NCBI GenBank assembly: GCA_052315415.1
Contig: JBLSDH010000006.1
Location: 1-64,000, forward strand
Source: Cuniculiplasma sp052315415
GTDB lineage: Archaea > Thermoplasmatota > Thermoplasmata > Thermoplasmatales > Thermoplasmataceae
Direction of reading: 5' to 3'
Length of the DNA: 64,000 bases
In this document: positions 11,094 to 19,636 of the stretch, one piece after another
How positions within the stretch are numbered: the first letter of the stretch is position 1
Layout: each line of letters starts with the position of its first letter
Notes under the pieces: generated by a model
What the model was told of the DNA's origin: nothing
Database searches by the model: none
Seen by the model: only the letters and a program-made list of their open reading frames with translations
Translations under genes and position numbers: made by a program

Positions 11094-12319
11094 GTCAGAA
11101 ACTACCTCAGCCGGAAGTCAATATTGGAATGGTTGGCCATGTTGATCATGGAAAAAGCACTCTTACAAAGGCCTTAACTGGCAAAAAGACTGATGTTCAT
11201 TCTGAGGAAATAAAGAGAGGAATTTCCATAAAACTTGGGTATGCCGATACCCCTATTTACAAATGTTATGACAAAAATGGTACAGTAAGGTATACAAACA
11301 CATTCTCTGATTGCTGTGAACTTAGCAGGGTAATATCAATAGTTGATGCCCCAGGTCATGAAACATTGATGGCCACAATGCTTTCTGGTTCAGCACTCAT
11401 GAATGGAGCACTTCTTGTGGTGGCAGCAAATGAGAAATGCCCTCAACCACAGACAATTGAGCATATGACAGCAATAGAAATCATGGATATAAAGAACATA
11501 ATCATCATTCAGAATAAGATCGATCTGGTCACAAGGGAAAGGGCAATTGAGAATTACAAGGAGATAAAAAATTTTGTTAAGGGAACAATTGCAGAGAATG
11601 CACCTGTTATCCCGGTAAGTGCTTATCACAACAGGAACATTGACAAGGTTTTCGAGGCCATTGAGAAATTTATACCAAGCAGCAAAAGGGACAAAAATTC
11701 AAACACTCTGATGAATATTGCAAGGTCATTTGATGTGAACAAACCGGGGGTAGTTCCGGAAAAGATAAATGGAGGGGTCATAGGAGGATCACTTGTGAGT
11801 GGCAGTCTTGCTGTAGGGGACGAAATAGAAATATCTCCAGGACTGCAATTGACAAAGAACAGTAAAACTGTATGGGAGAACGTTGTAACGGAGGTCACAT
11901 CATTGATGGCAGGCACAAGTTCTTACGATGTGATTTACCCAGGTGGCCTTTCAGCTGTGGGAACAAAACTTGATCCTTACCTTACAAAAAACGATTCACT
12001 CACGGGGAGGGTTCTTGGAAAAGCTGGTAAAGTATTGCCAACAGTTTTCTCGCTTGTTGTTGAAGCTCATCTTTTAAAAAGAACAGTTGGTTCACTGGAA
12101 AGTAAGAAGGTTGAACCTCTTAAATCAAAGGAAACTCTGATGCTGACAGTTGGGACAGCAAATACAATAGGCATGGTCACCAACTCAAGGGATGGTGTTG
12201 TTGAATTTCAATTGAAATATCCCGTAGCCGCTTTTGAGGATGAAAGGATTGCAATTGGTAGAAGGATAAATAACAGATGGCATCTGATCGGTTATGGAAA
12301 TATAAAATCATTTCAATAA
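11090..12319 (+). CDS. eif2g: Translation initiation factor aIF2 subunit gamma
   Basis: 409 residues. It is the GTPase subunit that delivers initiator Met-tRNA to the small ribosomal subunit. G motifs: GHVDHGKST (16-24), VDAPGHE (near 85-91), NKIDLV and an SA(Y/L) block. EF-Tu-like beta-barrel domains II and III follow (NKPG, GGVIGGSL). The family zinc knuckle is reduced: only Cys59 and the adjacent Cys75-Cys76 are seen instead of two CxxC pairs, so zinc may not be bound. It overlaps S6e by 4 nt and overlaps the convergent DNA glycosylase gene by 12 bp. Confidence 0.96.
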   Translation: MSQKLPQPEVNIGMVGHVDHGKSTLTKALTGKKTDVHSEEIKRGISIKLGYADTPIYKCYDKNGTVRYTNTFSDCCELSRVISIVDAPGHETLMATMLSGSALMNGALLVVAANEKCPQPQTIEHMTAIEIMDIKNIIIIQNKIDLVTRERAIENYKEIKNFVKGTIAENAPVIPVSAYHNRNIDKVFEAIEKFIPSSKRDKNSNTLMNIARSFDVNKPGVVPEKINGGVIGGSLVSGSLAVGDEIEISPGLQLTKNSKTVWENVVTEVTSLMAGTSSYDVIYPGGLSAVGTKLDPYLTKNDSLTGRVLGKAGKVLPTVFSLVVEAHLLKRTVGSLESKKVEPLKSKETLMLTVGTANTIGMVTNSRDGVVEFQLKYPVAAFEDERIAIGRRINNRWHLIGYGNIKSFQ

Positions 12320-12961
12320 GTTATTTATTCCGGTTTCACAATCATTTTTAAGAGGGCATCTGTTACAGTCAGGCTTTGATTTGCATATGTCCTTTCCCAA
12401 ATAGACTATCATTGCGTGTAAGTTTTTTAACTGTTCAACATTGAATTCCCTCTCTGCACATTCTATAACATGGTCTGGAAGTTTCTTTCCTTCCGTATTT
12501 GTAATTCCTAATCTGGAAAAAATCCTTCTTGTATACTTGTCATCGACAAATGCCTTCCTTTCAAAAACATAGAGAATTATTGAATCTTCGGTCTCTTTTC
12601 CAACCCCCTTTATGGAGGAAAAAAATTTGTGCAGATCATCTGTACTGTAATTTTTAAGAATTTCAATTCCTCCTTCCCGGACTATGGCATCACTTATATT
12701 TTTAAGATATGTGTATTTCTGGTTGTAAAACCCTGCACTTCTGATTGCTTCCTTTACAATATCCTTTTCGGAAAAAAGAATACCTTTTAGTGAGCAGATA
12801 CCTTTATTTTTTAAGTTATCAATTGCCTTTTCAACATTTCTCCAGGTTGTATTCTGGGTTAGAATAGCACCTATTACCACTTCTTCCTTGGTTTCAGCAG
12901 GCCACCATTTAAGATCCCCGTATATATCAAATAACAGTGAGTATAGATCTTCAAGATTCAT
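12308..12961 (-). CDS. Endonuclease III-family DNA glycosylase, MpgII-like
   Basis: 217 residues from ATG 12961; ATG 12973 is also possible, but the box gatataaaag fits 12961. Visible are ILTQNTTW, the helix-hairpin-helix GVGKETED, the catalytic-Asp block VDDKYTRR and a C-terminal C-x5-C-x2-C-x5-C [4Fe-4S] loop. The residue matching the Schiff-base lysine of Nth (GVGRKTA) is Glu. GVGKET plus VDxYTRR is the pattern of the Thermotoga MpgII group of alkyl-base glycosylases, so monofunctional removal of alkylated purines is the best guess. The 3' end overlaps eIF2-gamma. Confidence 0.82.
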   Translation of the reverse strand: MNLEDLYSLLFDIYGDLKWWPAETKEEVVIGAILTQNTTWRNVEKAIDNLKNKGICSLKGILFSEKDIVKEAIRSAGFYNQKYTYLKNISDAIVREGGIEILKNYSTDDLHKFFSSIKGVGKETEDSIILYVFERKAFVDDKYTRRIFSRLGITNTEGKKLPDHVIECAEREFNVEQLKNLHAMIVYLGKDICKSKPDCNRCPLKNDCETGINNLLK

Positions 12962-13102
12962 TTTCTTTTTCATTCTAAAGATATAAAAGTGGTTCGTTTT
13001 ATAAAATGATTACTATATCTGGTAAACCTGTAAATTAAAGTGGCATCCTATAACAAAATAAAAATATTTTAATAGTCGAATATCTATTTCATATTGATAA
13101 AC

Positions 13103-13384
13103 ATGGTAGGAATAAGCGATCTTTCGAAAGAGGTTGCCAAAAAGACAGGCCAGACACAGAAGGTAGCCAGGGAGATAATAAAGGAATTCCTGGATACCGT
13201 TGTTGAGCAGGTGGACAAAAAGGAGAAAATAAACCTGGCGGGTTTCGGAATATTTGAGAGGAGAACACAGAAAGCAAGGATTGCCAGAAACCCAAGCAAA
13301 GACAGGAGAGGAGAACAGATTAAGGTTCCTGCAAAGGAAAAATTTGTTTTCAGGCCTTCAAGTAAAATAAAATACAAATCCTAA
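13103..13384 (+). CDS. HTa, HU-like DNA-binding (chromatin) protein
   Basis: 93 residues. Start ATG 13103 reproduces the Thermoplasma HTa N terminus (MVGISxLSKEVAKK); a TTG at 13094 would add three residues. It has the full HU fold: N-terminal helices, NLAGFGIFERR before the beta arms, RNP in the arm (HU's intercalating proline region) and a VFRPSSKIKYK tail. HTa is a bacterial HU acquired by Thermoplasmatales, where it replaces histones as the abundant chromatin protein. It stands alone with its own AT-rich promoter (aaaatatttt near 13061-13070) and is a strong marker of the lineage. Confidence 0.96.
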   Translation: MVGISDLSKEVAKKTGQTQKVAREIIKEFLDTVVEQVDKKEKINLAGFGIFERRTQKARIARNPSKDRRGEQIKVPAKEKFVFRPSSKIKYKS

Positions 13385-13385
13385 A

Positions 13386-13676
13386 TTAGATTTTAGACAA
13401 TCTTTTTTTTCGTTCCTTAGAATCAAATCCTGTTGCTTCAAAAAGGAAGTTGTTGTAAATCTTTATTGCATTTTCTGGATTTTCATAAGTGTTATCTGTT
13501 TCTGTTTCGATGTTAAGGGTTTTTTCACCGCATATAACTTTGACCGATTTCAACCCATCCATTGAGAATATTATGGTATTCCCATCAATTTTCACATTCT
13601 TCCCATATTTTTCCACTATCTCTTTAATCCTATCCGTCTTAGTCGATAACCCTTTTTTTACCGGATATTCTCTCAT
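13386..13676 (-). CDS. Small conserved-looking protein of unknown function (possibly DUF5611)
   Basis: 96 residues, no signal peptide or membrane span. The N-terminal REYPVKKG recalls small archaeal proteins of the DUF5611 type, but this assignment is from memory and uncertain. It is predicted alpha/beta, with a charged KERKKR tail. Translation is very well supported by gaggtgat (13683-13690), an exact match to the 16S 3' end, six nt before ATG 13676. It sits 12 nt after the endonuclease IV-like gene and is probably co-transcribed with it. It converges on HTa with 1 nt between stops. Confidence 0.6.
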   Translation of the reverse strand: MREYPVKKGLSTKTDRIKEIVEKYGKNVKIDGNTIIFSMDGLKSVKVICGEKTLNIETETDNTYENPENAIKIYNNFLFEATGFDSKERKKRLSKI

Positions 13677-13682
13677 TGAATC

Positions 13683-13690
13683 ATCACCTC
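13683..13690 (-). promoter_or_regulatory. Perfect Shine-Dalgarno site deciding the 13676 start
   Basis: On the minus strand gaggtgat is fully complementary to the 16S 3' tail seen at 43948-43960. It overlaps the stop of the upstream gene, a sign of translational coupling inside an operon. Confidence 0.7.
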
Positions 13691-14702
13691 ATTTCTTCTT
13701 TCTTTGAACATGCCTGGAATAGTTTCTTGCAAAAATAACCTCCATATACTGTGCATCGTGTTCCAATAATGGTGAACAGGAAATTATTGTAAAATCTTCT
13801 TCCCTACTCATCAACGCTTCGGCCATTGTTTCAAACTTCAGATCCCCATGTTTTATGGCAGTAAGTTTCCTTTCCCTGGAATCTCCGTATTCAACTCCCG
13901 CAAATTCCAGATATACATCACCCTTTGAATACTCACTAAACATGTTAATTATTTCGTTGAACGAACTAACATCTATGAGTTTTCCGTTTTCCCTTGAATG
14001 ATAGTGTGGAAGGTTCAGAATAGGTTCTATCATGTTTATTTTCTTACTCAACGAAAGAACTTCATCTGCCGTGCCAAAAATTTCAGGCTTTCCTGAGGTC
14101 TCTACGCCTATGTAAGGATAGGTTTCATCAATTTTGTTGTTTTTGATGAAATCAGAGTATACATTTTCAGCTACCTTCACTGGATTTTTCTTACCTTCTG
14201 GATAAAAGCCTGTGTGCGTTATCACTCTCTTTGCACCCATCGCTTTACCTATCTCCATAGTCCATTTCAAATGGTTAAGTGATATTTCCCTCATTTCTTC
14301 ACCATTTAACATATCCATATAGTATGGTGAATGTATTGATAGTTGAATATCCAGTTCCTTGGCCAGCTCAGAAGCAAATTTAAGTTCCTCATAATTTTTT
14401 GCAAGATTCCAAAATATCTCCTGAACCGTGTCATCCTCCTGTATTACCGTGTTAATGCCAACACTTTCATACTCACCTTCCTCATTAGGCCTCTGCACAT
14501 CAACTATTATTGAATTTTCATTTTCCCTGGGCATCATTCCCTCATAGTCTATGCCCGGAGATTCCTGTACATTTACCCTTAAAAGCTGAACTTCAAGAGC
14601 CCTGAGACCGAGTTTAAAAGAATCTGTTATTGAATCAATTAATGTTCTTCCCTTGCTGGTTAAAGGTATACCTGCAATGCCATACCTGATCATAATCATC
14701 AT
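13689..14702 (-). CDS. Endonuclease IV-like TIM-barrel protein (AP endonuclease 2 / xylose isomerase-like)
   Basis: 337 residues from ATG 14702. In-frame ATGs at 14699 and 14693 exist, and MIRYGIAGIP at 14693 may be the true N terminus given a TATA-like box about 24 nt upstream. Metal-binding features of the Nfo-like barrel are recognisable: LSIHSPYYMD, VITHTGFYPEG, a YIGVETSGK strand-end Glu, NLPHYHSRENG and YLEFAGVEYGD. In Nfo these form a three-zinc site for AP-site cleavage. The protein has insertions (near 45-95) and could be a sugar isomerase-like relative instead. It forms an operon with the 96-residue protein. Confidence 0.75.
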   Translation of the reverse strand: MMIMIRYGIAGIPLTSKGRTLIDSITDSFKLGLRALEVQLLRVNVQESPGIDYEGMMPRENENSIIVDVQRPNEEGEYESVGINTVIQEDDTVQEIFWNLAKNYEELKFASELAKELDIQLSIHSPYYMDMLNGEEMREISLNHLKWTMEIGKAMGAKRVITHTGFYPEGKKNPVKVAENVYSDFIKNNKIDETYPYIGVETSGKPEIFGTADEVLSLSKKINMIEPILNLPHYHSRENGKLIDVSSFNEIINMFSEYSKGDVYLEFAGVEYGDSRERKLTAIKHGDLKFETMAEALMSREEDFTIISCSPLLEHDAQYMEVIFARNYSRHVQRKKK

Positions 14703-14737
14703 GTTATAATAATAAAAGATTTATTAGTTTCCATATA

Positions 14738-15280
14738 TTACTTTACGTCAAGTGACAGATTGAGGCGATAGTTTGCCCAGTGTGAAAATACCTCATAATC
14801 CTCAAGATTGAATTTCTTGACTTCTCTCTTGACTCTATTCACAGCCCTTTTAAAATCTTTAAAAAATTGGTTTACGTTGAACATTATTCTTTCAGAATCC
14901 ATAGAAAATGAACATTTCAATCCATAGTCAAGTATACCGTACGGATCATCAGGATTCATCACAATCGATGCTGGTTTTCTTATAAAATATGAGTGAACAA
15001 TCCCTCCTCTTATCACTCTGTATACCAGTCTGAAATCAACTTTTTCATAGGGTTTTCCCATATTCTTCAGTATTTCCTCAAAATTCCTTGCTGATTGGTT
15101 TGGTCCAAATGCTACCTCTTCAAGTTCTCCATGAATTATTCTGCTCACTCCTCCCACTACCTCTGAAAAAGAAAAAAGGGCAAGAGACGCTGAGATCGGA
15201 TTATTGGAAGCAATGTTAATGGCAATTTCCCTGTACATCTCTTTTTTAACAGTATGTTCAAGAAAGTGGGACAATTTCAT
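14738..15280 (-). CDS. Protein of unknown function, 180 residues
   Basis: I do not recognise a family. It is soluble, with no membrane span and no cysteine motif. The first 50 residues look helical (LEHTVKKEMYREIAINIASNN). Later are a conserved-looking RLVYRVIRGGIVHSYFIRKPA strand-rich stretch, NPDDPYG and a helical basic segment (DFKRAVNRVKREVKKF). It lies between the endonuclease IV-like gene (35-nt gap) and the tandem paralogues (51-nt gap), all on the minus strand, and may belong to their transcription unit. Confidence 0.6.
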   Translation of the reverse strand: MKLSHFLEHTVKKEMYREIAINIASNNPISASLALFSFSEVVGGVSRIIHGELEEVAFGPNQSARNFEEILKNMGKPYEKVDFRLVYRVIRGGIVHSYFIRKPASIVMNPDDPYGILDYGLKCSFSMDSERIMFNVNQFFKDFKRAVNRVKREVKKFNLEDYEVFSHWANYRLNLSLDVK

Positions 15281-15331
15281 AAATGAAAATGCAAGTATTG
15301 AATTTAAGGATTATGAAACAATCCTCTATTT

Positions 15332-16108
15332 TCAGTTAATTCCCATTGATTTCTGCTTATCCAGTAATTCATTAACCCTTGAACTTGATTCAGGGAGATA
15401 AATACCTATTGAAAAGATTTCCTGGTGATTTAGTATCTCAAGGATTCCATCCCCGCCAAAGGTTTGTTTGTTTCCACTTTCTGCCCTTATACTCTTCATT
15501 TCTCCACTTTCCACAATGATTATAAAATCCATGCTTTTTGACGTTCCTAGTATAACACAATTTTTTATTTTTGCCGCATAGTCTTTAATTTTAGGAATGG
15601 CTTCAAGTCCTGATGAATTGACGATCTCAAGAAGAAACTCCTTTCCCTTCTCCTTAAATGTTATGAGTTCAACCATATTCTTGAATGAAATACCAAGATG
15701 TTTGTCAACCAGATGCTCAGGATCTAGTGAAAAGTTTCTGCCTCTGAACCTTTCATAAAAATCTATGTTTATGGTCATTTTCCAGTCAATCCTAAGTTTA
15801 GTATTATTTCTTTCAGGAATGCAGTTGCAGAGAATATCAAAACTTATCTGTCCTGTGGAAGACTTACCCTCGTACCTTACAGAATTCCCGTCAACCTTAG
15901 GGCCATCAAGAATGCCATATTCAATTATATTTTTCCTCGATTGATCAATGTCGGGGCAAAAAACAATGTCCCATTGCTGATCAGAGATTTTTTTCAAAAC
16001 AAAAATATGGCTTGTAAAATTGAAAAAGAACCATGGGTTCTTAACTATTTCCAGGGTTACTGATGGTGATGTGCTGACGCTTATGGATGAGGTCTGATTA
16101 AAGTCCAT
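15332..16108 (-). CDS. Unknown protein, paralogue A of a tandem pair
   Basis: 258 residues, clearly homologous along its length to the gene immediately upstream (16159-16926). Shared blocks: EIVKNPWFFFN, (F)xPDxxQS, IDWxxxIN, LxPEHxxxKH, EKGKEFLLE, KNCVILGTS, FGGDGILEI. The N-terminal 150 residues could be an SRPBCC/START-like lipid-binding fold (strand-rich, with a PEH-x5-H helix start) and the C-terminal 90 a small alpha/beta domain, but this is only a guess from the pattern. No signal peptide or membrane span. It lies 50 nt downstream of its paralogue. Confidence 0.65.
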   Translation of the reverse strand: MDFNQTSSISVSTSPSVTLEIVKNPWFFFNFTSHIFVLKKISDQQWDIVFCPDIDQSRKNIIEYGILDGPKVDGNSVRYEGKSSTGQISFDILCNCIPERNNTKLRIDWKMTINIDFYERFRGRNFSLDPEHLVDKHLGISFKNMVELITFKEKGKEFLLEIVNSSGLEAIPKIKDYAAKIKNCVILGTSKSMDFIIIVESGEMKSIRAESGNKQTFGGDGILEILNHQEIFSIGIYLPESSSRVNELLDKQKSMGIN

Positions 16109-16158
16109 AAAATAGTATGCAAGGTAAAATAAATACTTTTACCTAAAAAATTTGTAAG

Positions 16159-16926
16159 TTATGATCTCCTCTGTTTTTCAAGAAGTTCTTCTATCTGATT
16201 CTCCGCTTTTATGCTGTATACTGATACAATATACATGCCTGAATAGTTCACAATTTCAAGTATGGCATCTCCCCCAAAAAACTTTGAATTCTTCTTTTCA
16301 GCAACTATTCTATCCAGTTGGGAGTCTTTTGCCACTATATAGAAATCCAGATCGGGGGAGGTTCCTATAACTATGCAATTTTTTAGTACATTTGCTCTCT
16401 CCTTGATCTTTGGAATAACGACTGTTCCAGTCATCTTATAATTTTCAAGGAGAAACTCCTTTCCTTCTTCTCTGTAAAAGAAGAATGAAAGAAAATCTTC
16501 CATAACCGGTATGAAATGTTTCTTGATCATATGCTCTGGATTAAGAGTGAAATTTTCCCCATTATACCTGTCGTAGGCATTTGTATTTATGTTTACAGTC
16601 CAGTCAATAACAAGTATTGTCGACTGTTTTTCAGGTTTTGGGTGAGCTCCCACTGTCATTCTTATCTGTCTGTCTGCAGTTTCAAGATCATATCTTATCT
16701 CGTGGGACTCACTTTCAAAAGGCCCAGACAGTTTTCCATAATGTAGTGTATTTTTGGATTGCTCTACATCTGGAACAAATATTACTGAATATTCCTTTAC
16801 ACTCTCCATCCTCAATACAATCACATGGCTCATCATGTTGAAAAAGAACCATGGGTTTTTTACTATATCCCCGACCACAGGTGGGGGCAATGAAATTGGA
16901 ATTCGACCTTCATATTTAAAATCCAT
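16159..16926 (-). CDS. Unknown protein, paralogue B of a tandem pair
   Basis: 255 residues, the upstream member of the duplicated pair. It has the same domain layout as its neighbour: DIVKNPWFFFN near 20-30, PDVEQS near 72, IDWTVNIN near 128, LNPEHMIKKH near 146, EEGKEFLLEN, KNCIVIGTS and FGGDAILEIVNYSG. The N terminus starts MDFKYEG versus MDFNQTS in the other copy. The pair has diverged strongly, so the duplication is old or the copies are specialised. Function is not recognised. Its start faces citrate synthase across a 150-bp divergent spacer. Confidence 0.65.
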   Translation of the reverse strand: MDFKYEGRIPISLPPPVVGDIVKNPWFFFNMMSHVIVLRMESVKEYSVIFVPDVEQSKNTLHYGKLSGPFESESHEIRYDLETADRQIRMTVGAHPKPEKQSTILVIDWTVNINTNAYDRYNGENFTLNPEHMIKKHFIPVMEDFLSFFFYREEGKEFLLENYKMTGTVVIPKIKERANVLKNCIVIGTSPDLDFYIVAKDSQLDRIVAEKKNSKFFGGDAILEIVNYSGMYIVSVYSIKAENQIEELLEKQRRS

Positions 16927-17076
16927 AATTTATGATAATACTACGATATAATAAAGTTTCTTAACTTGACATTTTATAAATTTTGAATGAGGAAATAATT
17001 AAGAAATTATCATAGGATAAATATTGTTTCAACATTTATTTATGCCTTTGCAATAACCAGTTGAAGATGATATATC

Positions 17077-18228
17077 ATGGAAAAGTCAGGAAACGATCAG
17101 ATTGTTTATAAGGGACTTGAAGGTGTAATAGCAGCCGAGACAAAGGTTGGATATGTGGACGGCCAAATAGGCATGCTGAATTATCGTGGTTATGATATAA
17201 ATGAGCTGGTGGAAAAAAGCAATTATGAAGAGGTTTCCTATCTTCTGCTTTACGGTAAATTACCTAATAGAAAAGAATATGATGATTATGTTAAAAGATT
17301 GAAAGAGGCAAGAAGGATTCCAGAAGAGGTAGAGAATTTAATTAGGGAAATAGGAAAAGAAACCCATCCAATGGTTACATTAAGAACAGCAGTTTCATAT
17401 ATTGGATCTCTGGACAAAAAGGAGTCTGAAAACACATATGAACACAAGGAAGAGGTTGGGATAAATCTTATAGGAAACATAAATGCTATGGTTGCAGCTA
17501 TTCAGAGGATATACGTTGGAAAGGACATTATTAAGGACGATCCCAATCTAAATTTTGCCTCATCTTTCTTCTATTCATCCCTGGGAAGAAAACCGGATCC
17601 TGTTGAGTCAAAAATACTGGACACAGCACTCATACTTCATGCAGATCACGGTATGAATGCATCAACGTTTTCATCCCTTGTTACAATTTCAACAATGGCA
17701 GACATGTATTCTGCAATAACTTCTGCAATAAGTACCCTGAAAGGGCCACTTCATGGTGGGGCAAATGAAAAGGCACTACAGATGCTACAAAGTATTGGCT
17801 CACCAGAGAACGCAGAAAAATATTTACAGGGTATGATTGAAAGAAAGGAGAGGGTCATGGGATTTGGACATCGTGTATACAAGGTGTATGATCCAAGGGC
17901 AAAGGTGCTGAAAAAATATGCAGATTTCATAACTCAGAAAAGCAACAGAAATCTCTATGAAACCGCAAACAGAGTGGAACAGTTGATGATTAGCAAATTT
18001 GGAGAGAAGGGTATTTTCCCTAATGTTGATTTCTATTCAGGAATGATTTATAGTTCAATGGGATTTTCAACAGAGATGTTCACACCAATATTTGCAGTAG
18101 CCAGAACTTCTGGTTGGGTTGCCAGATGCTTGGAATATGTAAAGGACAACAAGCTTTTCAGGCCAAAGGCAAAGTATGTGGGAAACAAGGGACCACTTCC
18201 ATATATACCCATAAATGAAAGAGAATAA
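17077..18228 (+). CDS. gltA: Citrate synthase
   Basis: 383 residues, the length of the archaeal/Gram-positive dimeric type. It condenses acetyl-CoA and oxaloacetate in the TCA cycle. Catalytic blocks: LHADHGMNAST (His191), GPLHGGANE (His226), MGFGHRVYKVYDPRAK (His265 and CoA/citrate-binding Arg) and FPNVDFYSG (Asp318). Opening residues GMLNYRGYDI form the conserved N-terminal hairpin. A 2-methylcitrate synthase activity cannot be excluded from sequence. The last 14 nt overlap an alternative start of the Nob1 gene, so the two may be co-transcribed. Confidence 0.95.
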   Translation: MEKSGNDQIVYKGLEGVIAAETKVGYVDGQIGMLNYRGYDINELVEKSNYEEVSYLLLYGKLPNRKEYDDYVKRLKEARRIPEEVENLIREIGKETHPMVTLRTAVSYIGSLDKKESENTYEHKEEVGINLIGNINAMVAAIQRIYVGKDIIKDDPNLNFASSFFYSSLGRKPDPVESKILDTALILHADHGMNASTFSSLVTISTMADMYSAITSAISTLKGPLHGGANEKALQMLQSIGSPENAEKYLQGMIERKERVMGFGHRVYKVYDPRAKVLKKYADFITQKSNRNLYETANRVEQLMISKFGEKGIFPNVDFYSGMIYSSMGFSTEMFTPIFAVARTSGWVARCLEYVKDNKLFRPKAKYVGNKGPLPYIPINERE

Positions 18229-18232
18229 AGAC

Positions 18233-18724
18233 ATGGCTGAGAAGGTGTACGTTCCGGACACCAGTGCCATACTTGCAGGAAAGATAGACCTTCTCTCCAT
18301 TAATTGCATAATACCATGGGCAGTAATAGGGGAAATAAGGAAGGGTAAGATGGGAAGGCTAATGAGAAGTATTCTTGATTCTGTTACAGTGAGGAGCCCA
18401 GATGAAAAGTATGTTGCAATGGTGAAAGAACAGGCAGGAAAAACAGGTGATAAGGTAATCCTGAGCAGACAGGATATTGAGGTCATTGCCACCGCTATAG
18501 AATATAACGGGGAGGTGATAACCGACGACTATGCAATACAGAATGTGTGCCTGTATATGGGTGTTCCTTTTTCAAAATGCAACCTTTCAGGAATAAACTC
18601 CGGAATTATCTGGGAGTATGTTTGTTGTGGATGTGGAAGGAAAACTGGGGAAAATGAGAAGATATGTGATGTGTGTGGTCACAGAATAAGCAGAAAACCT
18701 TCGCATACATTCAATCAAAGGTGA
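18233..18724 (+). CDS. nob1: Nob1-like PIN endoribonuclease with zinc ribbon
   Basis: 163 residues from ATG 18233; ATG 18215 would overlap gltA. The PIN domain has acidic active-site residues in VPDTSAIL (Asp9), VIGEIR, SRQDIEVIATA and TDDYAIQN. A C-terminal zinc ribbon follows (CCGCG near 130 and CDVCG near 145). Nob1 cuts the 3' end of the small-subunit rRNA precursor. This is relevant here because 16S is transcribed alone at 44-45 kb. It ends 4 nt from the convergent pth2 stop. Confidence 0.9.
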   Translation: MAEKVYVPDTSAILAGKIDLLSINCIIPWAVIGEIRKGKMGRLMRSILDSVTVRSPDEKYVAMVKEQAGKTGDKVILSRQDIEVIATAIEYNGEVITDDYAIQNVCLYMGVPFSKCNLSGINSGIIWEYVCCGCGRKTGENEKICDVCGHRISRKPSHTFNQR

Positions 18725-18728
18725 GGTC

Positions 18729-19085
18729 TTAAAGGAGGGAATAATCTCCTGTTATACTATCAATAATGTCCTCTGGTCCAGGGCCTATTCCAATACATGT
18801 TGCAGTTCCTGACTCAACCTGGGTTTTTCCTGCATCAATGACCACATGTGTGTGAAGACCAAGCTCCTCTGCCCGTGCTTTTATTTTGTATATTTCAGAC
18901 TCATCATTTAATTTTATAACAATTTTCTTTTGACCTGATTCATCCCATTTTTTGTATACTTTTTTCTCATGTTTTAGTGACCACACGGCACAGGAAACTG
19001 CCGCATGTGATGCCTGTGCAGCAATCTTTCCCTTTCCCATATCCAGATCCTTTCTCATACCTATGATCATCTTGTATTCTACCAT
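18729..19085 (-). CDS. pth2: Peptidyl-tRNA hydrolase 2
   Basis: 118 residues, full length for the archaeal/eukaryotic Pth2 family, which releases tRNA from stalled peptidyl-tRNA. Signatures: MIIGMRKDLDMGKGKIAAQASHAAV (lysine and serine/histidine active-site region), KIVIKLNDE, AGKTQVESGT and GIGPGPEDII. It overlaps carS upstream by 7 nt and is the last gene of a minus-strand operon carS-pth2 following the XRE-CBS regulator. Confidence 0.95.
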   Translation of the reverse strand: MVEYKMIIGMRKDLDMGKGKIAAQASHAAVSCAVWSLKHEKKVYKKWDESGQKKIVIKLNDESEIYKIKARAEELGLHTHVVIDAGKTQVESGTATCIGIGPGPEDIIDSITGDYSLL

Positions 19086-19636
19086 GGAACATCCTTCCGG
19101 TGCATTTTATAAGCAATTATATTAACGCCTCTGTGAAGAAGGGGCGTTATAATCAGCAGAATTATTATATCAATAAAATTTCCGTAAATCTGGAAGAAAA
19201 CAACCCTAAAAAAAACCAAAAGGAAAAGGAATGACATAAGGACAAAGGGCCACATATCAAGCAAATTTCCTTTAGCCCCCCTTTTCATTCCCATTCTCCT
19301 TTTGATAAACGAACCAAAAAGGTCCCCTGTCAGGGATCCAAAGGCAAGTGACAGGGCACTCATTAAAACAGTGATTATTTTAAAATGATCAAAATTTCCG
19401 AAAAACATGTAAACACCAAAAAGGGAAAATGGAAAACCTACACCGGCCCCTAGCAGGCTACCTCCAAAATAACCACTCCATGTCTTTCCATCCCCCAGTA
19501 TCCTTTTTCCATCTCTCAGGTTTTTTCCCCTGTCTATCACAAGGTGGCCACCTGTAATTACTGCCAGAGGATTTGCAAAAAGGGCTGGAGCAAAAAAGAA
19601 AAGTCCACCCAGAATTTCATATATCAGTGACTGCAT
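19079..19636 (-). CDS. carS: CDP-archaeol synthase
   Basis: 185 residues, polytopic (about five hydrophobic segments). The family signature DRGKN-(L)RDGKRILGDGKTWSGYFGG lies in the first cytoplasmic loop. CarS activates unsaturated archaetidic acid with CTP to CDP-archaeol, the step before polar head-group addition in ether-lipid synthesis. The gene overlaps both its neighbours (20 nt with the regulator, 7 nt with pth2), so the three genes form one operon under the duplicated operator near 20211-20236. Confidence 0.93.
   Translation of the reverse strand: MQSLIYEILGGLFFFAPALFANPLAVITGGHLVIDRGKNLRDGKRILGDGKTWSGYFGGSLLGAGVGFPFSLFGVYMFFGNFDHFKIITVLMSALSLAFGSLTGDLFGSFIKRRMGMKRGAKGNLLDMWPFVLMSFLFLLVFFRVVFFQIYGNFIDIIILLIITPLLHRGVNIIAYKMHRKDVPW

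Noticed and set aside
16927..17076. Inverted repeat atgataat ... attatcat and palindromic aataattaag in the citrate synthase spacer considered as an operator
   Set aside because: The arms are distant and low complexity, and do not overlap a clear TATA box; evidence too weak to list.
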